Assembly (NCBI GenBank): GCA_020632885.1
Contig: JACKEQ010000030.1
Coordinates: 4,478-68,477, forward strand
Reading direction: 5' to 3'
Origin: Alphaproteobacteria bacterium
GTDB lineage: Bacteria; Myxococcota_A; UBA796; GCA-2862545
Length of the DNA stretch: 64,000 nucleotides
Part shown: one piece after another, positions 17,628-28,270 of the stretch
Position numbering within the stretch: position 1 is the stretch's first letter
Layout of the letters: each line of letters starts with the position of its first letter
Position numbers and translations under genes: made by a program
Notes under the pieces: generated by a model
Databases searched by the model: none
What the model saw: only the letters and a program-made list of their open reading frames with translations
What the model was told of the DNA's origin: nothing

Positions 17628-18935
17628 TCAGGGCTCGGTGGACGTGTCCACGGCGGGCCGGGCGACCCGGAACACGAGGAGCACGGCGGCCAGCGCCAGA
17701 CCCGCGGTGAGGCCCTCCCAGATGCCCTCCAGCCCGCGGGTCCGCATCGCCCACACGCCCCAGGGCAGGGCCACGACCCAGTACGCGACGAGGGCGATGA
17801 CAGCGGGCCCGCGGGTGTCGCCGAGACCCCGGAGCACGCCCATCGCGACGGCCTGCGTGCCGTCGAAGAGCCCGAAGGCCGCCGCGTACGGGAGCACGGA
17901 GAGGATGGCGGCGACCACCGGCGGGTCGGTGGTGAACACGCGGGCGACGAGGTGCGGCGCGAACAGGAAGATGGCGCCCGAGAGCAGCATCACGCCCGCT
18001 CCCATCGCGATGGCCGTCCAGGCCGAGCGCTCCCAGGGCTTCCCGGCACCGCGGAGGTTGCCGACCCGCGTGGCGCCGGCCGCCCCGATGCCCATGGGCA
18101 CCATGAACGCCATGCTGGCCGCCGAGAGCGCGGCCGTGTGGGCGGCGACCTGCGTGCTGCCGAGCATCCCCGCCAGGAACGACGCGCCGTTGAACGCCCA
18201 GACCTCGAAGCCGACCTGCAGCCCCACGGGCGATGCCTTCCGCGCGACCCGGGTGAACAGCTCCCGTGACCACACGAGCCCCGGCCAGGCCTCGCGGAGG
18301 ACGTGCCGGCCCACGAACAGCAGGGCGAGGAACATCACCCAGCGCACGATGACAGTGGCCCAGGCGGCCCCGGCCACGCCGAGGTCCATCCGCCAGACCA
18401 ACACCACGTCGGCGACGAGGTTCACCAGGTTCCCGCCCCAGACGACCCACATGGCCGGACGCATGATGCCGCCGCCCTGGAGGACCTGGCGCACCACGGT
18501 GAACCCGAGGAACGGCAGGATGCCGACCACGTTGATCACGCTGTAGGCGTGGGCATCCGGGATGACGTGGGCCGGCTGCCCGAGGGCGGTGAGGGCGGGT
18601 GCCGCGAGCAGGTGCTGGACGGCGATCGCCACGGCGATGCCCAGCAGGAGCACGGACCCGTGGAGCGCGGCGCGGCCCGCACGCTTCGGATCGCCCGCGC
18701 CGTACGCCGTGGCGACGAACGGGTCGAGCCCGGACGCGACGCCGAGCCCCACGATGAGCCCCGCGAACGACCAGGTGTTGCCGAGCCCGACCGCCGCGAG
18801 GGGCGCCTCACCGAGGCTGCCGACGACCATGAGGTCGACGACGCCCATGGACACGAGCCCGAGCTGGCCGAGGACGACGGGCCAGGCGAGCCGGGCGAGC
18901 GTGCGGACCTCGGAGGTCAGCGGGACATCGCCCAC
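17628..18935 (-). CDS. MATE-family multidrug/Na+ antiporter
   Basis: Inner-membrane exporter of about 435 residues with roughly 12 hydrophobic segments. MATE features include LAWPVVLGQLGLVSMGVVD at the N-terminus, AAVGLGNTWSFAGLIVGLGVASGLDPFVATAYGAGD in the first half, and the matching AAHTAALSAASMAFMVPMGIGAAGATRVGN in the second. It exports cationic compounds using Na+ or H+; the substrate is unknown. The start is uncertain: GTG 18935 overlaps the preceding gene by 19 bases; a frame open to 19304 is rejected because it runs through that gene. Confidence 0.88.
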   Translation of the reverse strand: MGDVPLTSEVRTLARLAWPVVLGQLGLVSMGVVDLMVVGSLGEAPLAAVGLGNTWSFAGLIVGLGVASGLDPFVATAYGAGDPKRAGRAALHGSVLLLGIAVAIAVQHLLAAPALTALGQPAHVIPDAHAYSVINVVGILPFLGFTVVRQVLQGGGIMRPAMWVVWGGNLVNLVADVVLVWRMDLGVAGAAWATVIVRWVMFLALLFVGRHVLREAWPGLVWSRELFTRVARKASPVGLQVGFEVWAFNGASFLAGMLGSTQVAAHTAALSAASMAFMVPMGIGAAGATRVGNLRGAGKPWERSAWTAIAMGAGVMLLSGAIFLFAPHLVARVFTTDPPVVAAILSVLPYAAAFGLFDGTQAVAMGVLRGLGDTRGPAVIALVAYWVVALPWGVWAMRTRGLEGIWEGLTAGLALAAVLLVFRVARPAVDTSTEP

Positions 18936-19513
18936 CGGGCCATGCCCTCGATGTTCGCCTTCACCACGCGACCCGCGGCGGCGTCCGCACCCTTGGTGAG
19001 GGCCTTCCACTTCAGGAAGCCCACGTCGTCCCGCTTGGGTGCGGACGACAGGGCGTAGCCGAGCACGCCGGGCTTCACGAGCCAGGCACCGAAGTTGTAG
19101 TCGCTCCGGAAGCCCTGCTTGGTGGACAGAGCGTCCGTCTCGGAGCGCAGGACGTGCCAGGCGGCCACGTGGTAGCCGCCGTGCTCGCCCATGCGATGCA
19201 GGACGAGCTCGTGGTGCACGGCGCCGAGCACGGGGATGTCGACGCGCTGGTAGAACCGGACGGCCTCCGGCGGCACGAAGCGGCTGTCGGAGATCGAGCG
19301 GCACTCGGCCACGTGCTCGACGTTGCCGACGTAGCTGTCCACGGCCATCACCGCGTCGATGAGCTTCTCGGGGTCGACGCCCGGCACGGGGCAGATCCCG
19401 AAGCCCTCGTCCGTCGGGCGGCCCGCGTGGCTCCAGCTCTGGAACTGGAAGCTCGTGGGCGTGGTGGCGGGCAGGCGCGCGAGCACGCGCTCGAGGAAGT
19501 CCTTGTGTTCCAT
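18917..19513 (-). CDS. Hypothetical protein, possibly START/SRPBCC-like
   Basis: 198 residues, no signal peptide. ATG at 19513 has GGAGGA three bases upstream. The pattern, with several beta strands (RFYQRVDIPVLGAVHHELVL, GYHVAAWHVL, YNFGAWLVKPGVLGYALS) and a long C-terminal amphipathic helix, resembles START-fold ligand binders. This is a shape-based guess. Lies between the DnaJ-like gene (22 bases upstream) and the MATE gene (overlapping), so probably one operon. Confidence 0.6.
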   Translation of the reverse strand: MEHKDFLERVLARLPATTPTSFQFQSWSHAGRPTDEGFGICPVPGVDPEKLIDAVMAVDSYVGNVEHVAECRSISDSRFVPPEAVRFYQRVDIPVLGAVHHELVLHRMGEHGGYHVAAWHVLRSETDALSTKQGFRSDYNFGAWLVKPGVLGYALSSAPKRDDVGFLKWKALTKGADAAAGRVVKANIEGMARWAMSR

Positions 19514-19535
19514 GCGTCCTCCAGGGGCGCGCAGC

Positions 19536-20327
19536 CTACCACTGCCGGTAGCCGGCGGTGAACATGAGGCCGAGCACCGCGCCGATACCGAGCCGCCAGG
19601 CCCAGGTCCGGCGCACCTCGGCCACGGTCGCGTCGTCGCGGGACCGGGCCCACGCGAGGCTCGCCGACCAGTCGTCCCCCGCCGGCGGGGGCGCCCGCCA
19701 GCCGCCGAGGGCCAGGGCGAAGCGGGAGACCACGATCTGCACGATCACGTCGTCCAGCACGACGGGATCGCGCACGCCCTGCTGGTGGAGCGCCCACGGC
19801 AGCACCACGATCTCGATGCGCTTCCCGTGCCGCACCAGCCTGCTGAAGGCGGTGCCCGGCTCGACCAGCCCGGTGACCTCGATCCTGTCGGCGAGTTGGT
19901 CGACCTGGCGGCGTCTCCACCACGACGCCGGTGGCAGGGCCCGGGGGGTGCGGAGGTCGTCGAGGTCGGCGAGCATCCGGACGGCCATCTCCAGGCCCTC
20001 GCCCCGGTAGAGGCCGGCGTAGTGGGGGAGCACGCCCTCGCGGACCCAGCGCTCCGCGCGCTCCATCGCGTCGCCCAGGTCGGCCATCCACGTCTCGGGG
20101 AGGCCGCCGCTCGCGATCCTCCCGCGCCTCCCGTCGTAGGCGGCCCGCCGCTCGGGGTCGCCCAGGACCTCCCAGGCGCTCGCCACCGCACGGAACCGGG
20201 CCTCCGCGTCGGGTGCGGGGTTGCGGTCGGGATGGAGCTCCCGGGCGAGCCTGCGCCACGCGCGCTTCAGGTCGTCTGCCGAGGCGTCCGGCGCGCACTC
20301 CATCAGGGCGTAGAGGTCTTCGTCCAT
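19536..20327 (-). CDS. J-domain protein with C-terminal membrane anchor
   Basis: 263 residues. The J-domain occupies the first 65 residues with the HPD triad at 32-34 (ARELHPDRNPAP) and the end motif YDGRRG, so it should stimulate a DnaK-type chaperone. There is no Gly/Phe-rich or zinc-finger region, so this is not DnaJ itself. The middle is charged, and the last 20 residues (LGIGAVLGLMFTAGY) form a likely tail anchor. ATG 20327 is the sensible start, since the J-domain begins at once. Divergent from the MopE-like gene by 42 bases. Confidence 0.82.
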   Translation of the reverse strand: MDEDLYALMECAPDASADDLKRAWRRLARELHPDRNPAPDAEARFRAVASAWEVLGDPERRAAYDGRRGRIASGGLPETWMADLGDAMERAERWVREGVLPHYAGLYRGEGLEMAVRMLADLDDLRTPRALPPASWWRRRQVDQLADRIEVTGLVEPGTAFSRLVRHGKRIEIVVLPWALHQQGVRDPVVLDDVIVQIVVSRFALALGGWRAPPPAGDDWSASLAWARSRDDATVAEVRRTWAWRLGIGAVLGLMFTAGYRQW

Positions 20328-20369
20328 GGCCTCCGAGCATAGCCCCGTATTTCGCTGTAGCATCCGGAC

Positions 20370-23300
20370 ATGACCGTCCTCCTCGCGCTCGCAGGATGCA
20401 CCTGGATCTCCGCCGAGCAGCTCACCCAGGGCCTCGATCGCGATGGCGACGGCGTGGACGACCGCCAGGACTGCGACCCCACGGACGGCGGCACGGGCAC
20501 CCTGGAGTCCCGGTTCGACGACCTGGACGGCGACGGTTTCGGGGCGGGTGAGCCCCGCACGACCTGCGGTGCGCCACCGGGCACGGCCGAGCGTGGGGGC
20601 GATTGCGACGACGGGTCGCCCGACGTCCATCCCAATGCCGCCGAGGTGTGCAACGGCGTGGACGACGACTGTGACGGGCTGATCGACGATCTCGACCCCG
20701 GGATCACCGGCCGCCCCGAGCTCTACCGCGACGACGACGGCGATGGCGTGCCTGGCGACGTGCTGGAGCCGGCCTGCGTGGCGGGGCACGGTCTCCTGCC
20801 ACGCGCCGCCCAGGTGGACTGCGACGACGCCGATCCCGCGCGGTCTCCCGGGCGGGACGAGGTGTGCGGGAACGGCGTGGACGACGACTGCGACGACCTC
20901 GTCGACATCGCGGGCGTGGATCCGTTCAGCCGGTGGTTCGACGCCGACGGCGACGGCGTGCCCGCGGCGGGGGCGAGCGATCGCTGCATCGCCGACGAGC
21001 CCGGCTGGCTGCAGGAGCCGCCGGACGGACTGTTCGACTGCAACGACAGCCGCGCCGACCAGTTCCCCGGGGCCCTGGAGGTCCCGGGCGACGGGATCGA
21101 CCAGGACTGCTCGGGCCTCGACCTCGTCCGCTGCCCCGTCGATGCCGACCAGGACGGCTTCGCGCCCGTCCTCGACCCCCTCGATCCCAACACGTTCACG
21201 CTCGCCGAGCAGGGCACGTGCACCAGCTACCCCGCCGCCGTCGACTGTGACGACGCGGACGCCGCGCTCGTGCCCACCACCACGTACTGGCTCGATGCCG
21301 ACGCTGACGGCGTCCCCGGTGCCGTGCAGACCGTGAGCTGCGCGCCTCCCGACTCCCGACCCTGGCTCACGGTGGGGCCCGCGGAGCCGGACTGTGCGGA
21401 CGACGACGCGGGTCGCGCGCCCGGCATGCCCGAGGTGCCCGACGACGGCATCGACCAGGACTGCTCGGGAGCGGACACCGTCACCTGCCCCGAGGACGCC
21501 GACCACGACGGCCACGGGGTGCCGGGCACGATCCTGGAGCCCACGGGGGTCTGCGCCCTCGCGCCCTGCGACCCCGGCGTCCCTGGCGACTGCGACTGCG
21601 ACGACACCCGCGCAGACGTGCATCCCGGCGCTGTCGAGCTGTGCGACGAGGTGGATCGGGACTGCGACGGCGCGCCCTTCGCGGGGCCCCTCGAGACCCT
21701 CTGGACCGACGGGGTGCCCGGGCAGGCGGACGTCGTGCTGACCCTCGGGCGCACGGACGTGCTCCGCGTCTGTGGGGACGCCGACTTCGACCACACACTC
21801 ACGCTCTCCGGCGGCCGGGTGGAGGGCATCGGTGGCGTCCGTCCACGACTGGTGGGTGACGGCGTGCTCCCGGCAGTGCGGATCGGGCAGAGCGGCTCGC
21901 TCCGGAACGTCGCTGTCCGGGCTTCCGGGGCCGGGGGGGTGCAGATCACCGGTGCGGCCGTGCTCGATGGCGTGGAGATCTCCGAGGCGGACATGGCCGT
22001 CCGCATCACGGGCGGCATTGGGGACGACGAGGTGGTGCTCGCCGACGTGACGCTCGCCGGCAACGCCCGGCCGCTCGATGCCGCGGGCCTCCAGGACCTC
22101 GACGTCGCGGGGCTCGTCGTGGGTCCGCACACCTCCGGGATCCGGCTGGTCGTGCCCGGGCTGCAGCTCGTGGGCGCACAGCTCGACTTCGATGGCGCCG
22201 TGGCAGACCCCGTGCTCGACATCCAGGCGGAGTCCGCCACGCTGACGGGCCTGGAGGTGCTCGGGGGGCCCGGCGTGGGCCTGCGGATCGCGGGCGAGGC
22301 CGACCTCACGGACATCCACGTGGCTGGCCAGGGGGGCGCGGGTCTCGTCCTGCTCGACGGCCTGCACACACTCCAGGACGTCACCGTGGAGAGCGCTGGC
22401 GGTGTGCAGGCGGGCTCGAGCGTGCTGTTCGCCGAGGGGCTGGTCGTGCGGGGCGGTCAGCGTGGGCTCGACACGTCGCTCGGGGTATACGTCCTCTGGA
22501 GCTCCACGTTCGAGCAGGTCTCCGGTCGGGCCGTCCGCGTGGGGGCTGGTGGTGCGGTGTTCTTCGACGGGGGCTCGATCAGCCAGAACGGCGCGGGCCT
22601 GCAGGTGGAGGGCCGCGTGAGCCTCCAGGGGACCACGATCGCGGGGAATCCCCAGGGAGGTCTGGTGCTCGCGGGCAGCGAGGCGTCCGCGGATCTCGAC
22701 GGCGTGGTCCTCGAGGCGAACGGGTCGTCGGGCTTCCCCGGGTTCGTCGCGGCAGACGGTCTCGCGCGGCTCCACGACGTCACGGTCACCGGGCACACCC
22801 ACACGGCGCTGAAGGCCGATGGTCACGGGGTGATCACCTTCGACACCAACGCACCCTCGACGTTCACCGACAACGCCGTGGACCTCGCCATAGCCGGGAT
22901 GTTCGACCGCGACTGCAGCTACGACTCCGCGATGTCCTACGAGATCTGCTACGCGTACGCGTCCGTCGTGGGACCCGCAGGCTCGGTCTCGTTCGACACC
23001 CTGGACGTCGTCACCCCCGACAGCACCTGTGCCCTCGGTGCAGCGGGCTCGGCATCGTGCTGGTGCTCGAGCGACTACGACTCGGGCTCGCTCCAGTCCT
23101 ACCAGTGGTGCGAGTGCTCCACGTCGGGCGCGTCGTGTGGCTACCCGGTCTGCTACGGCAACCCCTACACCTGCGAGTGCGACGCGTCGTACTGCAGCGC
23201 CTGCGACCTCGATCCCACTTCCTGCGACTGCGATCCCGCCAACTGCGACCCGTGCACGTACGACCCGTATTCGTGCGCCTGCGACAGCACGTATTGCGAC

Positions 23301-23405
23301 CCCTGCGACACCGACCCCTACACGTGCGCCTGCGACAGCGCGTACTGTTCACCGTGCGACATCGACCCGTACTCGTGCGACTGCGACCCCTCGTACTGCC
23401 CGTGA
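20370..23405 (+). CDS. Surface lipoprotein: MopE-type motifs, beta-helix, Cys-rich repeat tail
   Basis: 1011 residues. Lipoprotein signal MTVLLALAGC. Residues about 20-440 hold several MopE-type metal-binding motifs (DxDGDG, then DCDD, VHPNAAEVCNGVDDDCDG and variants). About 460-860 is a right-handed beta-helix pattern with repeated LxGxxVxG strands. The end is a Cys-rich tail made of five 17-residue repeats. Likely a large secreted or surface protein binding metal ions; the MopE motif is named after a copper-binding protein. No enzyme motif seen. It heads a unit with two genes behind it at 8- and 4-base spacing. Confidence 0.82.
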   Translation: MTVLLALAGCTWISAEQLTQGLDRDGDGVDDRQDCDPTDGGTGTLESRFDDLDGDGFGAGEPRTTCGAPPGTAERGGDCDDGSPDVHPNAAEVCNGVDDDCDGLIDDLDPGITGRPELYRDDDGDGVPGDVLEPACVAGHGLLPRAAQVDCDDADPARSPGRDEVCGNGVDDDCDDLVDIAGVDPFSRWFDADGDGVPAAGASDRCIADEPGWLQEPPDGLFDCNDSRADQFPGALEVPGDGIDQDCSGLDLVRCPVDADQDGFAPVLDPLDPNTFTLAEQGTCTSYPAAVDCDDADAALVPTTTYWLDADADGVPGAVQTVSCAPPDSRPWLTVGPAEPDCADDDAGRAPGMPEVPDDGIDQDCSGADTVTCPEDADHDGHGVPGTILEPTGVCALAPCDPGVPGDCDCDDTRADVHPGAVELCDEVDRDCDGAPFAGPLETLWTDGVPGQADVVLTLGRTDVLRVCGDADFDHTLTLSGGRVEGIGGVRPRLVGDGVLPAVRIGQSGSLRNVAVRASGAGGVQITGAAVLDGVEISEADMAVRITGGIGDDEVVLADVTLAGNARPLDAAGLQDLDVAGLVVGPHTSGIRLVVPGLQLVGAQLDFDGAVADPVLDIQAESATLTGLEVLGGPGVGLRIAGEADLTDIHVAGQGGAGLVLLDGLHTLQDVTVESAGGVQAGSSVLFAEGLVVRGGQRGLDTSLGVYVLWSSTFEQVSGRAVRVGAGGAVFFDGGSISQNGAGLQVEGRVSLQGTTIAGNPQGGLVLAGSEASADLDGVVLEANGSSGFPGFVAADGLARLHDVTVTGHTHTALKADGHGVITFDTNAPSTFTDNAVDLAIAGMFDRDCSYDSAMSYEICYAYASVVGPAGSVSFDTLDVVTPDSTCALGAAGSASCWCSSDYDSGSLQSYQWCECSTSGASCGYPVCYGNPYTCECDASYCSACDLDPTSCDCDPANCDPCTYDPYSCACDSTYCDPCDTDPYTCACDSAYCSPCDIDPYSCDCDPSYCP
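23145..23399 (+). repeat. Five tandem 51-bp repeats encoding a Cys-rich 17-residue unit
   Basis: The units are PVCYGNPYTCECDASYC, SACDLDPTSCDCDPANC, DPCTYDPYSCACDSTYC, DPCDTDPYTCACDSAYC and SPCDIDPYSCDCDPSYC. Each has four Cys in fixed places (xxC, then C-x-C, then a final C), with DPY in the middle. One proline and the stop follow. The DNA copies have drifted at third positions, so selection acts on the protein. Confidence 0.93.
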
Positions 23406-23412
23406 GCACACC

Positions 23413-24225
23413 GTGATCTGGCTCGCCGCCGCTGTCGCCCAGGACGCCTGCTCGTCCACCGCCACCAACCTCGACGTGGCAGGCCACGCCTTCCAGGCCC
23501 AGGAGGCGTTCGCGGCCCTGGACGCCGAGGCGTTCGCGACCCATCGGGATGCGCTGTACGCCGCCGTGCCGTGCGCCGGGGAGCCGCTGTCCTCCGCGAC
23601 GCTCTCGGGGTTCTACCTGGTTCGTGCCCTCGATGGGTTCCTGCGGCGCGCACCCGAGGACATCCGCGCCAACGTCGCAGCCCTGGCCGAGGTGGAGCCG
23701 ACACCCCCGCCGGCCCGGGTCACCCCGCGCGGACACCCCGTGCGGGAGGCCTGGGAGCTCGCCCGCGAGGCGGGTCCCGGTCCCCGGGTCGGGCTGCCGG
23801 TCCCCGAGGGGGCACGCCTCCGCATCGATGGTGCGGACGTGCTGGAGCGGCCCGTGGAGCGCCCCACGGTCGTGCAGCTCGTGCAGCTCGGCGGTCGGGT
23901 GGGGTGGACGCGCGCGCTGCAGCCCGGCGAGGCGGTCCCCGCGTATCCGGAGGCGCCCGAGGAGACGCGCGAGGCCTACGAGACGGCCACCATCGTGTTC
24001 GAGCGGCGGCGGCGGCCCGTGGAGCTCCCGGTGCTCGCGGGTGCCATGCTCGCCGGGGCGATCGGGACGTACGCAGCCAGCACGGCCACCCACGAGCGCT
24101 TCCAGACGGCGCCCGCGAGCGACCTGCAGTCGATCCGGGCCACGAACAACGCCCTCGTCGTGGCTTCTGCGGGCCTCGCCTCTGCCGGTCTGGGGCTGGG
24201 CGTGTGGACGGTCGTCACATGGTGA
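23413..24225 (+). CDS. Hypothetical exported membrane protein
   Basis: 270 residues from GTG 23413, eight bases after the MopE-like gene. Signal MIWLAAAVAQDAC. A helical region with CSSTATN and VPCAGEPL cysteines is followed by a Pro-rich linker, a small beta domain (LRIDGADVLERPVERPTVVQL), and two hydrophobic segments near the C-terminus (LPVLAGAMLAGAIGTYA; ALVVASAGLASAGLGLGVWTVV). Not recognised. Sandwiched between a surface protein and a kinase in one unit, it may pass a signal across the envelope; this is inference. Confidence 0.65.
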   Translation: MIWLAAAVAQDACSSTATNLDVAGHAFQAQEAFAALDAEAFATHRDALYAAVPCAGEPLSSATLSGFYLVRALDGFLRRAPEDIRANVAALAEVEPTPPPARVTPRGHPVREAWELAREAGPGPRVGLPVPEGARLRIDGADVLERPVERPTVVQLVQLGGRVGWTRALQPGEAVPAYPEAPEETREAYETATIVFERRRRPVELPVLAGAMLAGAIGTYAASTATHERFQTAPASDLQSIRATNNALVVASAGLASAGLGLGVWTVVTW

Positions 24226-24229
24226 GCCC

Positions 24230-25723
24230 TTGAGGGCCGCGCCGCGGCGGTACGTCGTCCAGCACCCCATCGGGAGAGGGGCGTTCGGCACCGTCTACCG
24301 AGCCCAGATGATCGGCGAGGGTGGGTTCAGACGCGACGTCGCGATCAAGCTGATGAACCCGAACGTCGAGCACCCGGAGGAGATGGCGCGGCGCCAGCGG
24401 GACGAGGCCAGGCTGCTCGGGCTCATCCGGCATCGCGCCATCCTCCAGGTCGATGGGCTCGTGCGGCTCGGCGGCACCTGGGCTGTGGTGATGGAGCACA
24501 TCGACGGTGTGAACCTGCGTCAGCTCGTGCGCGGCGGTGCGGTCCCTCCCAGCGTGGCGCTCACCATCGTCAGCGAGGTCGCGGGCGCGCTTGCGGTGGC
24601 GTGGGACGCTCCGGGCGCTGACGGTGCACCGCTCCACATCGTGCACCGCGACATCAAGCCGGCGAACATCCAGCTCACGGCGGCCGGCGAGGTGAAGCTG
24701 CTGGACTTCGGGGTCGCGCGGGCGGACTTCGAGTCGCGGGAGACGGCCTCGGTCGGCCTGATCCTCGGCACCGTGCGCTACATGTCGCCGGAGCGCTTCG
24801 AGGGTATCGACGGGCCGGAGGGAGACGTCTACGCCCTCGGCATCGTGCTCGCCGAGCTCCTCACGGCTCGGGACGTGAAGGGGAACGCGCGGGGAGACCG
24901 CCGCATCCCGGAGGTCCTGGAGGAGCTGGAGGCCGAGCTCGGCGCAGCAGGGGCGCCGTTGGTGGAGCTCGTGGACCGGTGCGTCGCGTCCGAGCCCTCC
25001 CAGCGGCCCACCGCCGGGGAGCTCGAGCGGCTCGCGTGGGATCTGGCGGCCACGTGCGGAGAGCCGCGGATCCAGGACTGGTCGCGCATCCGGGTCCGCG
25101 AGATCCAGGCGCTCCAGAGCGACGAAGCCTCCGATGATCCGCTCGTGGGCGAGACCCTGATCGAGCAGTCCGAGACGATCGCGGTGGAGGGACCGTCCTC
25201 GTCGATGGTGCGTACCGTCTCCCTGGCGGTGGGCGGCATGACCGTGGTGGGCATGGGGCTGGTGATCGTGGCGCTGACGCTCCTCGTGGGCGTGGTGGCC
25301 TGGCTGGCGACCCGTCCCCCGACGACCACGCCGGCACCCCCTGTGCGCGTGGAGGTGCCCGTGCTCGAGGCCGGGGAGACGCTGTCCGCGCCCCGCGTGC
25401 TCGTGGAGCAGGTGGAGGTCGCGGCTCCCGAGCCCATGGCGGTGCGCACCACCGTCCCGGTCCCGGCCCCGGCGGTGGCGCCCCAACCACCGGAGCCCGC
25501 TGCCGCGCCGGCCGTGGCCCGGGTCGTCGTCCAGGGGGACGCGAAGGACGTCGTGCTGTCGGGGCCCAACGGCCGGTTCCGCGCGCCCGGCGAGGTGCCA
25601 CCCGGCGTCTACGACGTCGTCTACCAGGATGCCGTGGTGGAGGGGTTGCGGGGGACGACGCTCTCGGCGGGCCAGTCCCTCACCCTGAAGTGCAACGCGA
25701 CCTTCCTGCTCTGCACGCGCTGA
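24230..25723 (+). CDS. Membrane Ser/Thr protein kinase
   Basis: 497 residues from TTG 24230, four bases after the preceding stop. The kinase domain (about 8-275) is intact: GRGAFGTVY loop, Lys40, HRDIKPAN with Asp141, DFG 159-161, SPER. One membrane helix lies near 325-355, then a Pro/Val-rich linker and a small PEGA-like C-terminal domain (GEVPPGVYDVVY, with two cysteines near the end). A frame open back to 23549 is rejected because it overlaps the preceding gene. Its position suggests it senses or controls the surface proteins before it. Confidence 0.88.
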   Translation: MRAAPRRYVVQHPIGRGAFGTVYRAQMIGEGGFRRDVAIKLMNPNVEHPEEMARRQRDEARLLGLIRHRAILQVDGLVRLGGTWAVVMEHIDGVNLRQLVRGGAVPPSVALTIVSEVAGALAVAWDAPGADGAPLHIVHRDIKPANIQLTAAGEVKLLDFGVARADFESRETASVGLILGTVRYMSPERFEGIDGPEGDVYALGIVLAELLTARDVKGNARGDRRIPEVLEELEAELGAAGAPLVELVDRCVASEPSQRPTAGELERLAWDLAATCGEPRIQDWSRIRVREIQALQSDEASDDPLVGETLIEQSETIAVEGPSSSMVRTVSLAVGGMTVVGMGLVIVALTLLVGVVAWLATRPPTTTPAPPVRVEVPVLEAGETLSAPRVLVEQVEVAAPEPMAVRTTVPVPAPAVAPQPPEPAAAPAVARVVVQGDAKDVVLSGPNGRFRAPGEVPPGVYDVVYQDAVVEGLRGTTLSAGQSLTLKCNATFLLCTR

Positions 25724-25725
25724 CG

Positions 25726-27033
<1,308 letters not shown>

Positions 27034-27082
27034 CGGCGCGTCCTGCGTCGATGCTACCCATTCCCCCGATATCTCTGTGCTT

Positions 27083-27754
27083 TCAGGCCTCGAACGGGGC
27101 CTGGCAGGCCTCGCCCTGGTTCCGGGCGTTGTTCACGAACGAAGACACCTGGCTCACGCCGATCCGCTCGACGTCGAAGGGCCGGATGAGCTCCTTCAGC
27201 GCTTCGGGTGGCGTGTCGGCGGACAGCCACGCGTCCCAGTCGCGCGCGTCGAGGATGACGGGCATCCGGTCGTGCACGTCCTCCATGCCGGGCGCCGCCG
27301 AGGTGGTGACGATCGTGCAGGTCAGCACGTCCTCGCCGGTCTCGGGGTCGCGCCACTGGGACCACAGGCCGGCCATGGCGAACGGGCCGCCGCCGTCGAT
27401 CCGCATGAGGTGGGGGATCTTCTCGGTCTTCGAGAGCCGCTTCCACTCGTAGTAGCCGTCGGCGACGATCAGGCAGCGCTTCTTCTTGAAGGACGCGCGG
27501 AACGCGGGCTTCTCGGCGACGGTCTCCCCGCGGGCGTTGATGGTCTTGTAGGCCATCTTCCGGTCCTTGGCCCAGAAGGGCAGGAGACCCCAGCTCATCG
27601 TCGTGCAGGTCCGGGTGCCGTCCTGCTCCAGGATCACCGGCACCGACTGGGTGGGGGCGATGTTGTAGCGGGGCAGGATCTCCGGCAGGACGTCCACCTC
27701 GAAGACCTCGGCCACCCGGCTCGCGGGCGCGGTGAGGGCATAGCGACCACACAT
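27083..27754 (-). CDS. yedK: SRAP (HMCES/YedK) abasic-site DNA-protein crosslink protein
   Basis: 223 residues beginning MCGRYALT, the family signature, with Cys2 as the residue that becomes covalently linked to abasic sites in single-stranded DNA. Other conserved sites are seen: Asn31 in YNIAPTQ, MSWGLLPFWAK, INARGET with Asn73 and Glu77, ADGYYEWK with Glu103, and His161 in VHDRMPVIL. It shields abasic sites during replication. The start is fixed by the need for Cys2 and by GGAGG upstream. Divergent from the lipoprotein gene at 27812. Confidence 0.94.
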   Translation of the reverse strand: MCGRYALTAPASRVAEVFEVDVLPEILPRYNIAPTQSVPVILEQDGTRTCTTMSWGLLPFWAKDRKMAYKTINARGETVAEKPAFRASFKKKRCLIVADGYYEWKRLSKTEKIPHLMRIDGGGPFAMAGLWSQWRDPETGEDVLTCTIVTTSAAPGMEDVHDRMPVILDARDWDAWLSADTPPEALKELIRPFDVERIGVSQVSSFVNNARNQGEACQAPFEA

Positions 27755-27811
27755 GGGAACCTCCGTCTCCGGCAGTATGCAATAACGGTACGGTGTTCCG
27801 GTGGAGGTGGG

Positions 27812-28270
27812 ATGGCTGTGCGCGGGCGCTCCGGCGTGCTCGGGCTCGTGGTGCTCTTCGGGCTCGGCTGCGCCGGGTTGTTCGACGACGGGTCGGGCCC
27901 CGAGCCGGTCACCGTGAGCTACGACGGCAACACCCAGACCATCACACAGGGCCCGGATGTCGTGTTCCCCGCGGACTTCCCGCTCCCGCCTCCCCCCGGT
28001 CTCACGCCCGCCTCGTCCATCTTCTCCGACGGGGACGGCCCGTCCACCATCACCTACAAGCTGCCGAGCCTGGAGATCGCGTCGGCCACGGTGGACTTCT
28101 ACGCGCAGTGGTTCAAGGACAACGGCATCAAGGCGGAGCACGCGTCCCAGAACCTCGCCGGCATGAAGTCCACCACGATCGTCGCCCAGACGAAGAAGCA
28201 GACCCTGTCGGTGAGCGTGATGGACGGGCTGGGCACCCGGATGCTCACGCTCACGGTCGAGCCGCGCTGA
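27812..28270 (+). CDS. Hypothetical small lipoprotein
   Basis: 152 residues. Signal MAVRGRSGVLGLVVLFGLGC with lipobox LGC and GGAGGTGG before the ATG. The mature protein has a Pro-rich N-terminus (FPADFPLPPPPG) and an alpha/beta C-terminus (TVDFYAQWFKDNGIKAEH, then STTIVAQTKKQTLSVSVM) that looks like a small single-domain fold. Not recognised. Frames open upstream to 27011 are antisense to the SRAP gene and are ignored. Confidence 0.7.
   Translation: MAVRGRSGVLGLVVLFGLGCAGLFDDGSGPEPVTVSYDGNTQTITQGPDVVFPADFPLPPPPGLTPASSIFSDGDGPSTITYKLPSLEIASATVDFYAQWFKDNGIKAEHASQNLAGMKSTTIVAQTKKQTLSVSVMDGLGTRMLTLTVEPR

Noticed and set aside
20370..21700. MopE-like motifs as dockerin or thrombospondin type-3 repeats
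   Set aside because: DxDGDG alone would fit those, but the constant DCDD, HPGAxExC and GxDxDCDG parts are those of MopE-type motifs.
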